Source of the DNA: Stratiolaelaps scimitus
Lineage: Eukaryota; Arthropoda; Arachnida; Mesostigmata; Laelapidae
DNA length: 64,000 bases
Assembly (NCBI GenBank): GCA_019614645.1
Contig: JABWDB010000009.1
Coordinates: forward strand, 3,267,501 to 3,331,500
Direction of reading: 5' to 3'
The position numbers were made by a program, and so were the translations under genes. Of the stretch, positions 38,601 to 50,556 are shown one piece after another. Each line of letters opens with the position of its first letter. Within the stretch, counting starts at the first letter, position 1. A model generated the notes under the pieces. It ran no database searches. It was not told the origin of the DNA and was given only the letters and a program-made list of their open reading frames with translations.

Positions 38601-39189
38601 GATCAACTGATGACGTATGAATCTTCTCTCGTGCCCGGACAGATTATTATACCATATTCACGAAGCTGCACAGCCAGCATAGAGCAACAGGTGCCTTTCG
38701 CACAGCCCCTCTCTCGCCATCACGGCCGCCTGCTGAACAACGATTGGCCGCCTACCTTACTCAACTATTGGATCGCATGGTTTAGTGCTAGTCCGAGAGA
38801 AAAGCGAGGTTTTTCTCATTGCGAATATGAGTGACTATTTGTTTTGGAGTTCCGTTTGCATCTGACGAGCCCCCAATGCTTCTCCTATCAGACATGTCTC
38901 GAGAACCTAACCGCGAGAGAGCATCATTACGAGTATTGTTCTCACCTATTTGTCTTAGTTCCTGCCACTTTAGTTAACGCTTGTTGTTCCGCCTACGAAA
39001 CCGTCTGGTACCTACTACCGCAATCTTCTTTGTTATCGAGGCCTGCGGTGAAAAGTCAGCTGGGGCGAAGAGTCAGCTTAGGCGAAAGAAAATAGAAATT
39101 AGAAGAGGTACCAGTAGCTTGCTTGGTCCATGGAAATCAATGCTGATACCATACAATGACATTGAAGCTCCTCAGCCATAGAAGGGTAC

Positions 39190-42100
39190 GCCGGATGAGG
39201 GCAGGGCAGCAATGGAAACAGCAATCATAGAAATAACAGCAGGCACCCTGTCCATGGTTCGGGATGGTAATGCGGTTTACGTACCAGCAGTTCGCAGCAG
39301 CGGCGGCTGTCCTTACGCCACCGATGCGACTGCAAACAGCGCGAGCGTCACGCACGAGACTGACATCGCCGGTGGTACGACACCACTAACCATCAAGTCG
39401 CTCCACCGTTCTATGATATATATATATATATATATAGACAGAGTTCCGCCGGCTGTACGTATTTCTCGCTGTGCGGCCTGCCTTCAAACGCCTCGGTGGC
39501 GCGCAAGGCGAGGCTAGTAGGGCAATATTGTCTTGACTAATTCCACTATTTTACTTGACATCACCACGGAACAGCAGAAGCGCTAACACCGCCATCAACA
39601 TCTCGATCATTGGTCGCGCCTCTCCCCTCCGTTGTGTGATCCATCGCTATATACGTGTGTGTATACATGTGTACGGGTACATCTGTTCGTCTATCGGTGT
39701 GTTTTTATATTAGCGTCTATGGATGTACGTGCGCGCTCGTTGCTGTTCTGTCGCGTCCCGATGTGCCGTCTATTCCGCGCATCGTTTGTCGAGCTGCTCA
39801 GCTGTTAGCGTTGTCGGGCCAGAAGTTAGCGGCGGCGGAGAGATCAACAAGACGAGAGGCAGACAAGGGATACACGGCGTCAAACCTACACACACGCAAA
39901 TATCTACAAATAGACCCCTCACCCCCCAATCACTCAAAGCGGACACGCTCACACAGACAGGCAGAGCCCCAAACGCGTTCGCCACCCATCGACATCTCAG
40001 TGGATAGACAGAGGCGGACTGACACACCGCTCACTCACGCATATATATATATATACACACACACATACACACATATATACTCGGCTGATAGCGCTCTTGC
40101 AGCAGTGGCAGCTGCTGTTGTCGTCTGGGTGCCTGCCCACCGATCGTAGTGCCACCCTTAGCCAGACCACTGGTGCTGTCTCCGCCGCAGCCGCAGCCGC
40201 CGCCGTTGTAGCCACCAGTAAGCACCACACATACACACACACACAAAGACACACATCCAGTGCGAGCCACCCAGTCGCCCAGGAGTACCGACTAGTTGGC
40301 TCATACGAGAGCAGCAAGCAGTTGGGGCTCCGCCACGGCTGGGGCCGTAGACCAAGATCGGTGCAGCGCCCACAGAACATTCACATGCGTACGCGAACAC
40401 GGTTGGAACACAACTGAGCCGCCAGCAGCCGTAGCAACTGGTATAGATAACTGTTAACAGCAGTGCACCTACGGAACGCTCGCTGCAGCTAGCGGCTAAT
40501 TACGGCCTGAATTGGCCGATTTGGACTAATCGAGCAAATTCTCAGGCTGCGCCGTCGTGCGGAAGCCTCTGAAGTTGTCTGTGAATCGCCTGGCTAGTGA
40601 ACAACAACAGGCTGCTGCAGGTGCAGCAGCAGGAAGATCGGCTGACCACAAGGGCCACAGGTACATCTACCAGAAACACGCAGCCGAGCACGCTCCGAGG
40701 GACTTTTGCCCACCTTGTGGATCAGTGTACGAGGAAGAAGACAAGCAAATAAGCAGGGGGCCGAGGAGGGAATCTACCGAGTGATTGTAGTTGTTGTAGC
40801 AGTCTTGTTAGAGGCTGGGCTCATCGATTTGTGCAGTGTGAAATGTAGCCAGCAGCGCCGAGAGCAGGATGGGCCTTGTGGCCGTGTATCATCACCTGAT
40901 TGATGGTGGAATAGAGAGAGAGAGATCGATCGATAGCAGGTGATCGTCGCCAACGTCGGCAGAATTGGTTGGGGTCAACGTCGGTGCTTGATCGGGGGTG
41001 ACAAAAGTGCGTGCGGGCTGGAATACACTGCCGGATTCAGGAGCCGCTGCCGACGGCGACAACAATACATCAACAAGAAGAATAAGAAGAAGAACAACAA
41101 CAACAGTGTAGCGACCTGTATGTTCTGCAGGAAGAGCCATACGTGTTCGCCTTGTTGCTGTACGTGTTGTTGCTAGTCCTATTTGCCTGCAGTCGTAGTA
41201 CGAACGGCAAATACAAACAGCCGGCGATCATCACAACGGGAGAAACAGCAGCTGCCGCCGCTGCTGCTGGCAGCAATTCTACCGCGTTGTGTCGCATCAA
41301 AACACCGTTCTACAGCGGCATGATAACAACAAGGGCAATGGCACAATGTTGATAGCAACAGCCACAAACCTAGCTCACACGACACGCTAAAACGTTCGGT
41401 AAAAGACGCAGTGAGCCTTCAGGAGAGGTATTCGTCAAACGTCAACAACGTCCGAGCAACCAGCCAGAGCATTTGGGTATAACTCCGAGCAGCACTGTCG
41501 GTGGTATTGATCGCTGCGAAGGTTGACAAACCTCGTTTCTTATTTTTCCCTTTGCCTACGTACCTATCCAGGTAGCTAGCTGCCAACCGTGTGGGTGTTC
41601 TGCTGTGGAGGCCAGCGACAAGGCGAGCTCTAGCCACAGTATTGCGAGTGAGATACAGATATATATATATAGATATATATATAGGGAAGGATAAATCACC
41701 TGCCTGTATCGTTGGTATATCGGCCAACTCTGTATCGTCAACATATTCGCTCAACGGCGAGCCCTCCGATCAGCAAATCAATCAATCAGTCGGTCTTGTC
41801 TGTATTTGTCTTGTCTAACCGTCTACGACATATAACCGCGGTGTATGTATAGTCTTGCCGTTCGAGAACGAGAGAGTGTTGGCTGTTGGTCGCAGGTGAA
41901 TTCGCAGGTTCACCCCACGTCCGTGAACGAACGCCCATTTACCGAGGGAAGCGCCGATATCCGACGACTCGCGATAGGCAATCGCAACATCACACCGAAT
42001 CGCCTACGCCTCGACGCTACAAGCGAGCGAGCTCGATGTGGAAAAAAACGTAAAATTGTTCCAGCTGCTGCTATTGTTGTTGCTGTTGCCTTTGCTGCTG

Positions 42101-42760
42101 CTGCTGCTGCTGTTTTTTTTCTCATATCGTGGGCCAGCATTACGGCTACCACCGAACGTCCATCGCAGCAGCTAGTGCTAAAACTGCTACTATTGCTATC
42201 GCGATTAGCGTATGAAGATCGATTTGATGTACGATCCCTGCCCCGGCGGCCTTTATCACCACCAGCGGCCAGCGACTGTACATGTCACTTAGAGGTGCCG
42301 TCGCCGCCGTCGCCGCCGCTTCCGCCCCTGTGTGCCCTTCAATGCGTCACGATCCCCTCGGCGAATTCGCGAATCGTCCAGTTAGTTTATCATCGTCGCC
42401 GTCGACGCCGGTGTCGCCATCAATGTGATCTGTGCGGTGTCTGGAATATCTCGCTAGTGATTTTTGCGTTGGCCTCATTGGCAGCAACGCGGATCTCGTG
42501 TCCACGGCGACCCCTGTGCGTGCCTACGTGTGTGTTTTGCTGAGTGCGATTTGTTGCTGCTAAATCCACCGTCGGCGGCGCCGAGAGCACATCCACATTT
42601 GCTTCCCGGCAATCGTTGGCGAGCTGCAGTTGTCTCCGCGCTGCAGCTTTCTCGCGTAGCGAAAACGAACGCCGGCAACGACAGCAAGCACACCATATCA
42701 TGTCTAAGAGTGAGCGCGCGAGTCTCTGTCTACGTAGGGAGTAAGTGGTGGCGCGCGACG
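39190..42760. other. GC-rich trinucleotide island, longest in the window
   Basis: CAG, CAA, GCT and GCC runs throughout. The longest ORF is 41845-42543 plus (232 codons), with a hydrophobic Ala/Val stretch from GCT repeats and another hydrophobic stretch near its end (ISLVIFALASLAA). No domain is recognised. A donor-like GAGTAAGT lies at 42737-42745. Possibly one or more first exons. Confidence 0.4.
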
Positions 42761-45700
42761 AGACGGCTGTAACGAGCCTGCTCCGTGTGGTCGCTCAGGT
42801 GAGGGCAAATAGACGCATTGGGTAGGGCAGGGACGGCATGAGGGCACGAGGGTCCCATTGATTTGCCTCGGTGCACTGCTCGTACTCTGCTGCGGAACTT
42901 GCCCTAGCGGCGAGACCTTCTTCGACCGAGAAGATCTAGTTGGCCCGGCCCGATCCGTCTCCACTACGACAGTGGGAAAGTGGCTGGCAACCTGTAGGAG
43001 CAAGGCCAAACCTGGCATCGGTTAGCCATACAGCGTATCAGTGCATCTCTGTTCGTCATTGCGTGCTGCACCGTGGTGAACCCAAGGCTTATGGAATACA
43101 CCAGCCGGACCTAGCTCTCTCTCTGGCAGCGATGGTGAGCGTCAAGTCAAGTGAAAAACAAGCAGAGGACGAGGCTGAATAAAATAGCAAACGGGAAACA
43201 CGCTATTATTGGTGTGTGTGCGTGTGTGTGTGTGTACATGGTTGCGATTTGATACCGATACGCTGGATCTCTTCGATGTGTGGTAGCAGCGTTCACTGAA
43301 GTATCCCGGAAGTATCATTTGCCTTTCTCGACATAACGCATACGTATCTTCCTTCATACTGCACCGACGGTGTCACACGTGTGATAGAGCATTCATAGTG
43401 GAGCGGTTGAACATCATCTGAACAACGTTGGTATCGCATTAACAACGGAACAGGCGCATGCCCAGAATCTGAAAAGACGTCCATTCTCCACCGAGTTCGT
43501 CTCCTTTTAGACGTTCGTGAGATAACCTAAGGTCGACCGGGGATCTTGCTGTTTGTTTCTACTGCGCTCCGCCTGCCGGTGTGCTATCGCTGTGCATGTG
43601 AGCTTGAGGAGACTAAAGTCGAACGTCCTCCAGTAGCTCCGTCTACAGTTGCTGACCACGAGTAGCCAGCCGATATAGCACCAGCTAATATCGCCCATTA
43701 GAACCACGGGCCCGGTACAGCCCCGGTCGCATTTCTGCAATGGTTGGTCAAAGGGCTTCATCAATTCACCCTGTAACCGGCATTGAGCATCGACCCGTCT
43801 TCTTCTCTGATTGATCATCGTGGCTTAGCCGCCGCACGTCGAGTTCCCATTAAACATCGCGCCAGCGATTGATTCGGCGCTTTCGCCGCTACTTCGAACG
43901 TATTTTGGCTAAGCGACCTTTCCTAGTTCCTGTGGTACATAGTAGGGGCCAAGGGCAGCAGTACAAACGATTTGCAGAAGATTGTTAGACACTGGAAGCT
44001 TTCGCAGGGGTGTCATCCCCCTCTGTCATCGCCTGCGTTTCCTGTCGAGTTATGCACCGAGCGAATTTCGAAGATCTCTAGTATATCGACAGCGGGCCTT
44101 GACAACATGAAGTGTCCGACGTTGCTGTCCAGCTGAACGCGTCCGGCGAGTGCTAGACACCGGTAGACGACGTGGTGGTGTGTATTGCAACCGTGTACGA
44201 TGCAATGACGAAACAACGCGATCCACTGTGCTCCACCATTGGAATCCTGATTCCGATACCTAGCCGGCTCTCGACTGCTTCGCAACGCCGGCAACAGCTA
44301 ACAACTTCCGACGTGGAAGTTAACACGGGGTCACCCTCCGCGGGACAAGTGCCCCATCCGCACGAATAGTCGACCCATCGCGGCTACCTCTACCAGCGAG
44401 ATAGAGTGAGGGAATAGCGCCGGAAACGACAATTTGCCCAGAAAAAAATCACGCTCTCCGGCTCCCGTTATCAGCGGTCTTGTCTCGGTGAGGCACACTC
44501 GGTCCGGCCATATTGACAAGCGGCATCCAGACATACCGTTGTTGTGCCATAGCTGCCTGTGCCGTTGCCTCCACTACTACCTCTGCTGCCCACAGCATCC
44601 GTTTAGCCCGTGCAGGACGACAGGTGCAGCGAACTAGCGGGGTCGCCCTGTTTGCGTTGATCACGCCAAGACGAAGTGGATAACACGATGATATAAGCGC
44701 GTCACCTCGACGAAACAACAGCCTAGGAACAAGCGCAGAGGTACGAGACGTATGTACTTGCAAGATTTCGCACGTTTCTGCGTCGACTTCATCCCAATCC
44801 GACTGCATCCCCTCTTCTCTCGTATACATAACCTGTAGTGTCTTCTGTGATACCAAGGGGGGTGTGCCCACGAAGTTTGGAGGCCAACGCTAAAACCCAG
44901 CCAGCCAGCCAGCAAGCCAACACACGAAACCTGACCGCCGTCCGCCTTGTTTTTACCGGCTGGTTATATTGCCCCCGGTATATCCTTGCCTCCCCAAGGC
45001 CCACATGACGTAAACACGCACGTTGGTGTGTCCTGTTTTATATTTGTGAAGTTCTCCGGCGTGCTTCCGCCTCTGTTTAGCCAGTGAGTGTTCGTCCATG
45101 CCTATAGTCGACATCGACAATCCCCTCGGCCAACTAGTGTTGTTTACAGCTCTGCTACCTATTGTGCTGATGTAATTATTAATCAATCGTGATAAAATAG
45201 TACTCTTATATGATAATTGTAGGGATACCGTGATGAAATAAGCAAGTGATTTCAGTGCATGCATCGAGTGGCCAAGTGGTTTCCCGAGTATTCAAAGCAA
45301 AGCGAAGAGATCGGAAGAAGCTGGCAGGCAGCCGAAGAGCTCCTGCCCCGTTCCACGCCGGGATTTGTGCAACAACACGGTTCGCTGTTGGTGATCAGGC
45401 CGCCGTGGTCTGTAATCATTGTCGGCTATACGCTGCATACTGACCAATCGTGCTGTTCATATTGCATTTGCTATTGATGAAATCGACGGTTAGTCGCCAA
45501 CGGACGGACGGAGTCAACTCGTCGAATTCGCCTACGACGGCGTCGCCAACAAACGCCAGAACCTCCTACCGCTGACGGTAGCTAAGGATTACGCTAACGA
45601 CGATATCGGTCGCCGTGCGGCCATCTCCGACCTCGTTCGTCACCTTCATCGTCGACGCGAGCCGCGGCGCTTCGAGAGCTCGACAACGCTGCAAGATGTG

Positions 45701-46800
45701 GGGCTCGGAAAAACATATCCTCGACGAGGTTAGTAACGGGTTGCTTGGTCTCTGATGAAGCGGCTCTCTTCTGCGACCGTGCAGGTCAATGAAGAGGAAC
45801 GCAGTGACTGGTTGGTCAACATTAAATAAACGGGGGGGGGGGCAAATAAATGGCAGTGCATCTGTATACCCGTCCCCATATAGGATAGGAAATATCACAG
45901 GAGAATTCGTCGTTGAAGTTGTTGCCCAAATCGTTTGCCGTGGCTTGCTTGTGGTGCAACGCGGGGTTAAGATGTTGAAGTGGTGAAGATCGATTCTACA
46001 GTCGAGTCGAGGTCCGCTACTTGATCTTGAACCAATAATACAATCATAACGGGTAGGCAAGATCTACTCGGAGGGATAGAGCTGCCCGAACGTAGAGAGG
46101 ACTATCTTGCAACTGGTTTAGTAGTAATTTATTTAGCAGACGGTATATTTATATATCCAAGCCTCGGTGACGTGACGAGACGTACGTCTTCTGAAGAAAT
46201 TTAAACTAACAAGTGCTAAAAGTCCTCTCTGCGTTCGGTCATCGTTATATATATATATATATCCGTTCTCCTAAATATAATTTTTACACTCAGCAAGTAC
46301 TGCGCGCCTTAGGCTATATAGAAAGTGAGTGCTCCAGCAGCCCAAATGGCTTCGAGATTAAACTGATGCAGCTTGAACGATTAACAATATTCAATGAACA
46401 ACCTTCTTACTGGTTGAAGAACTAGTCGAATTGTTACTAGTCTCTGGCCCGGACCTGGAACGGTGTAACCTCAAGCAAAAGTCAGCGGACAAAAAAACGT
46501 TTGTGTGGGGGGTGGTGTATAAATATATAAGGTAACTATGAGGAAATAATGGGGTTCTAGTAAAGACAAAATTTTCAATTGAAACCAATGCTGCGTCTAT
46601 ACTAACCGACCTACTTTTCTTGTTAGCGTTTTAATTTTTTTGTCCTTACTGTAGGCTTGCGTTTTGCCCTACTGTAAACAGACCTCTACCCCTCCCTCTC
46701 TCCCATGTATAGGTATTGCCATTCACGTTTCTTAATCGACTGTCAGTGATTATCGTGCCGCTAGTCAAGTCACAGGCTTTTGTTTCCGATACAGATGAAA

Positions 46801-46802
<2 letters not shown>

Positions 46803-46840
<38 letters not shown>

Positions 46841-46842
46841 GT
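46803..46842. repeat. (AT)n microsatellite flanked by short inverted arms
   Basis: The AT run is bordered by GAAACTAA on the left and TTAGTTTC on the right, an 8-base inverted repeat. This is a weaker example of the pattern at 21.6 and 57.4 kb. Confidence 0.8.
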
Positions 46843-46880
46843 TAGTTTCGATTTGTTTGTGCCCAATGGATATATATAAA

Positions 46881-47016
46881 GGTAAACCTTTATTGACTTA
46901 TTAAAGGAACTGCATACAATGCTTAAGTTCTCTTGTATGTCATGCAACGGGATTCGAACCTGCGGCCTCTGGCTTTTCACAGCCCGAGACTCAGCCGTCC
47001 AAGCCACCGCACTGAG
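46881..47016 (-). mobile_element. Full tRNA-derived SINE, family A
   Basis: On the minus strand it starts near CTCAGTGCGGTGGCTTGGAC, containing an A-box-like promoter. It continues to a B-box-like GGTTCGAATCC at 46950-46960, then the family tail (GAGAACTTAAGCATTG and CAGTTCCTTTAATAAG), and ends CAATAAAGGTTTACC. The two internal pol III boxes and the spacing indicate a tRNA-derived SINE. This is the most complete copy in the window and a good reference for the family. Confidence 0.75.
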
Positions 47017-49362
47017 TTTCTGGCTGCTTTTTTTCTTCAACTAGAAGTTTTGCTGCTGCTGCTGGCGTATCAGCGAACTTTAACAAACCGTTAGATTTAT
47101 CTTCATACACACGCACGCACGCAAACACGGCAATGAATGTTAGATAGACAAGTGATGGATGAATTCGTCAACTCAAAGCGCAAAGATGAAGAGGATAAGC
47201 GTTTTAATATTAGTTCGGTCGATGTCAACGTGAGCCAGGTGAAATGCCACTTTCTCGTCACGGCTGTGACAGTATTCTATCGTCGGCGATAGCGATACCC
47301 CGTTTTTAGAAGACAAAGCCCCATTAAGTGTCAGCGTCTCGACACTGCTACATTACTGAGAGAGGTAGAGAGAGAGAGAGAGCTCTCAAGAGCAGTAGCT
47401 GCAAATGGCGCTAGTGGATGATAATATCGTGCTGCCCGTGACTAGGTGACGGGCGATCTGTGTTCAGCACAAATGGACACATGGAGATGATGTATATATA
47501 TGTGTGTGTATGTGTGTGCAGTTGTCTTTGCTCGCCCCTACCCCTCAGCCTTTGCTGTGCCGGCAATTGGGACACTTATTTGATCGACCCACCCTTCCGC
47601 TTTCTCGGAGCGCTTCTGTACAACACGTGTACGTTTTGCATAGTCTCTTGCCAAGCTGGCAGGGAGGGACGCCCGTCAATCAAGTGTGTGCAGGACACGC
47701 ACACGTGCATGAATGCATAGGCGGTCATGGCCAGGGCTCAGCTGATATCAGCTAGCAGTATCAGCCGCGGTAACCGAGATTGAGCGCACTTGTCGCAGAG
47801 GTTGGCTTTGGCGGCAGGTACATACTGATACACTTTGGGGGACTTTGGACATCGCGCGAGGGAAATGTGACCTATAGAGCAACACAGAGCGCGTGGCCTC
47901 TCTCGCAAACGAAACGGTCTCGCCCATGACGTAGAGTGGCGGTGGCGGTGGTGGTTGTTTGTCTCATACAGCATATCATATACGCTGTTGGTATTAGGGA
48001 CGAGTTTTGTTAGTGGATCATTCAACTCTATCCTGGATCAAAACCCGTCCCATGTATTGAGCAGTATTGAGCATTTTTGCGAATCTGCGAATTGTCTAGT
48101 ATCGTCCTAAAAATACGCATTTGTCTATGAGCTTCTCGCCACAAGTGGAACTCTCGTCAATCAATGCTGTCGTTACAAACCAAGGGTGACCCAGGTGACG
48201 CATTTACACGCGCGTTCTCGCTAACGGCGAGAGCGATCCGTTCGTCGGCTACATTCTGATCATCGTAATACCAATATGCACACTGAACTGAGAAAACATA
48301 CAACACTTGACTGACTAACATCTGATCAATCGACAAACTGTTCTGTCTACAGATGAAACAGCGTCGTTATTTTCAATGATTAAATTTCACTGGTACGCCA
48401 CCATTGTACCGGTCTTACCGAAGCAGTATCGACGTCCTCATCATCATCAAGCAGCAAGTGATTCTCGCTCGTTTATTTATTCTGCTGCTCGCCATTTTAT
48501 ATCGCACAGGAGGCTTCAATGATGAGACGAGACTTCACGACTGATCTGCCCCGGTTATCGGCCCGAGACGGACTGTAGGATTTACGACGTCAAGGACGAC
48601 GATGCCGATGTTACTGCCACAAGAAGCAGTGCGACGCACTGCGAGAGAAGACCCTGTTGATGTTGACAACGACAGCAACAACAACAACAAACTAGCGATT
48701 GTAAAGGCAGGCAACAGCGGCAACAGCCGCGACTTGTTGTTCAAGTGTTTTAAGCACTCGTAGATGCCCGCCGGAGCAGCTGTATTACGCGATCTCATGG
48801 GGGGCTTGGGGGGAGACTGGTTGGTGGTTGAAGAACCTATCGGGAATCGGAACTATATTCAATCATCAACAATCCGGGATCCGAATGTATTCGGCTTGTC
48901 GATTGACTGCTGCTCCATCGACGGGGGCTGTTATTGTTGGTTGTTATTGTAGGTTGACGGTTCGCATGCTGCTTGCATCTTTGAAACTCGACGGCGGCTT
49001 TGTGCTCGGCGCAGAACTTGGATTTTGAGGAAGACGAGACGTGATGGGGAATACGCTCGACATGGATGTCAGCCATCCTGCTCGTAGAGCCTAGGCGTGC
49101 ATTGTTCGCTCTACGTGGCGAACCCACGAGATTGCCGCAGTGTTACAACCGTCGCAGCTGCTTCTATTCGAGGATAACGTGCAAAGATTGTCTTCAAAGA
49201 GAGGGCGATCTCTGCTGTCGCTGCTGTTCGTTCTTTAACGGTTACAGTGGTTAAAAAAAAGGGGGGTTACAGTGGGTGAAACGGCGCTGCTTCGCCGCTA
49301 TATAACACTGGTGCTCTGGTGGCGTAAAGCCTCCACGATGAACATGACCTAGGAGCCTGTTG

Positions 49363-49577
49363 TCAACAGTAAGCAATAACATTAGGCGGCAAAGTTGTGC
49401 TGGTGTAGTAAGCGCGTAACTCATTGTCATAGGCCGAAGGTTCGGGAATCAGCTCAACTCTCTGTCGAGATTCGCCCCATAAGACAAAACGTTCACCACC
49501 CACCAAAATCTCTCTCGTATACTCCTCGATCAATCGTTCTGTATCGATTGAAAATTCATGTCGGACCGAATTCTGAA
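49363..49577 (-). CDS. Candidate terminal coding exon, unknown protein
   Basis: The minus strand shows a CT-rich tract running into GCGCAG at 49578-49580, a good splice acceptor. From there an open frame of about 70 codons runs to TGA at 49363. The translation is not low-complexity and has a protein-like mix (for example FSIDTERLIEEYTREILVGG and GERFVLWGESRQRVELIPEP). I recognise no domain. No upstream exon and no clear poly(A) signal were found. It is adjacent to, and on the opposite strand from, the 49679 signal-peptide ORF, so at most one may be real. Confidence 0.25.
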
Positions 49578-49678
49578 CTGCGCGCAGATAAGGACATCCC
49601 GAGAGAGGCAGAGAGAGAGTGTGTGCCAGATTGCAACAGCCCCCGGTACCATAGAATCTATCGAGTACCGCTATAATT

Positions 49679-49875
49679 ATGCTTCGACTAGGATTACTAC
49701 TGCTAGTATTATCACTACTTGTATACCACGCACACCCTGCCACCCATCAGAGCGAAGCAGAGCGCCGTCGACGGCGTTTGTCGCTCATAATTACGCTAAT
49801 GGCGGACCATGTTGTTCGCTTCATTCCATGTCGTTTTCAGTGCTGCTGTCACTGCTATAGCGTTTCGCGTTTAGT
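49679..49875 (+). CDS. Candidate first coding exon of a secreted peptide or protein
   Basis: An open frame starts at ATG 49679 (A at -3). It encodes a strong signal peptide (MLRLGLLLLVLSLLVYHAHP), then an acidic stretch, a run of five arginines at about residues 29-33, and a cysteine-rich end (CRFQCCCHC). It reaches the consensus donor GTAAGT at 49876, and the in-frame stop (TAA) lies inside that donor. If the donor is used, the exon is open to its end and exits in phase 2. The layout of signal peptide, polybasic cleavage site and cysteines resembles a prohormone, but I recognise no family and found no partner exon. Chance cannot be excluded. The opposite strand also has an ORF here. Confidence 0.3.
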
Positions 49876-50083
49876 GTAAGTGGCTAACGCCGGCGACGAA
49901 CCGATTGGGTCGCCGCGCTCAGGGTGGTTCCGTTCGTGGTCCACCGCCGTTAGACCCCCCCTAACGCAGCGGCCAAATGACAGGCGAATGAACGAATGTC
50001 GACGAACGAATTATGCCACTTGTGGGGGTGGCTAGTATCTGTGTGTCTGACCGCCCGTCTCGGGATCGATCGATAGCGCTGTT

Positions 50084-50165
50084 GCAGCAGCAGCAGCAGC
50101 AACTGATCGTTGCTGCGGTGGCCACCACACCCCAGCAGCAGCAGCAGCAGCAGCAGCTGCAGCAG
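50084..50165 (+). repeat. CAG repeat cluster
   Basis: Two CAG runs separated by about 25 bases of other sequence. They give poly-Gln, poly-Ser or poly-Ala in the three frames, so the long ORFs here are not evidence of coding by themselves. Confidence 0.9.
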
Positions 50166-50466
50166 ACGATGCGTATGCGTTAGTCTCGTTTTCGCGCGCT
50201 TAGTATTTCTCGCTGCTGCTGCCGCTGCTGTTGTTGCACCAAGGCACTTAGCAGCAATCTTTCTAGTGTCCCACTCCGGTTCTGGTGTTGATGTTTCGTT
50301 TTTTTTCTCGCCCGGACGCCTGTTGACAGCTTCGTCGTCAGCGTTCAGCGCCGACATCAAGCGTCAGCGTGGCGCGAGGCCGCTGCTGCTGCTGCTGCGG
50401 ACGCCGCCAGCTGACGAACCTAACTGCCGGCTTTACTAACGGACTGAGTGGCTGCAGAGCCGTAAG

Positions 50467-50556
50467 TCAACAACAACAACAACAATAGCAACAACAACAA
50501 TAGCAGCAACAACAGCAATAACAACAACATCAACAACAGCAACAACAACGACGACC
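50467..50556 (+). repeat. CAA-rich trinucleotide tract
   Basis: About 90 bases of imperfect CAA repeats with scattered CAG, TAG and TAA triplets. The stops rule out a poly-Gln reading in that frame. Confidence 0.9.

Larger units (their letters stand above)
35050..39190. other. CAG/GCT island then AT-rich sequence
   Basis: 35.1-35.9 kb is GC-rich with CAG and GCT runs and a 162-codon minus-strand ORF of no recognised family. 36-39 kb is mixed, with an AT microsatellite, a G16 run near 36962, and old SINE pieces. Confidence 0.4.
42760..48430. other. Mixed interval without recognised genes
   Basis: A full SINE lies at 46.9 kb, with AT, GA and GT microsatellites. A 164-codon minus-strand ORF at 45566-46060 has no family resemblance. 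Confidence 0.4.

Noticed and set aside
46940..47010. Possible functional tRNA gene
   Set aside because: A and B boxes are present, but the cloverleaf is poor and the sequence continues into a repeated SINE tail.
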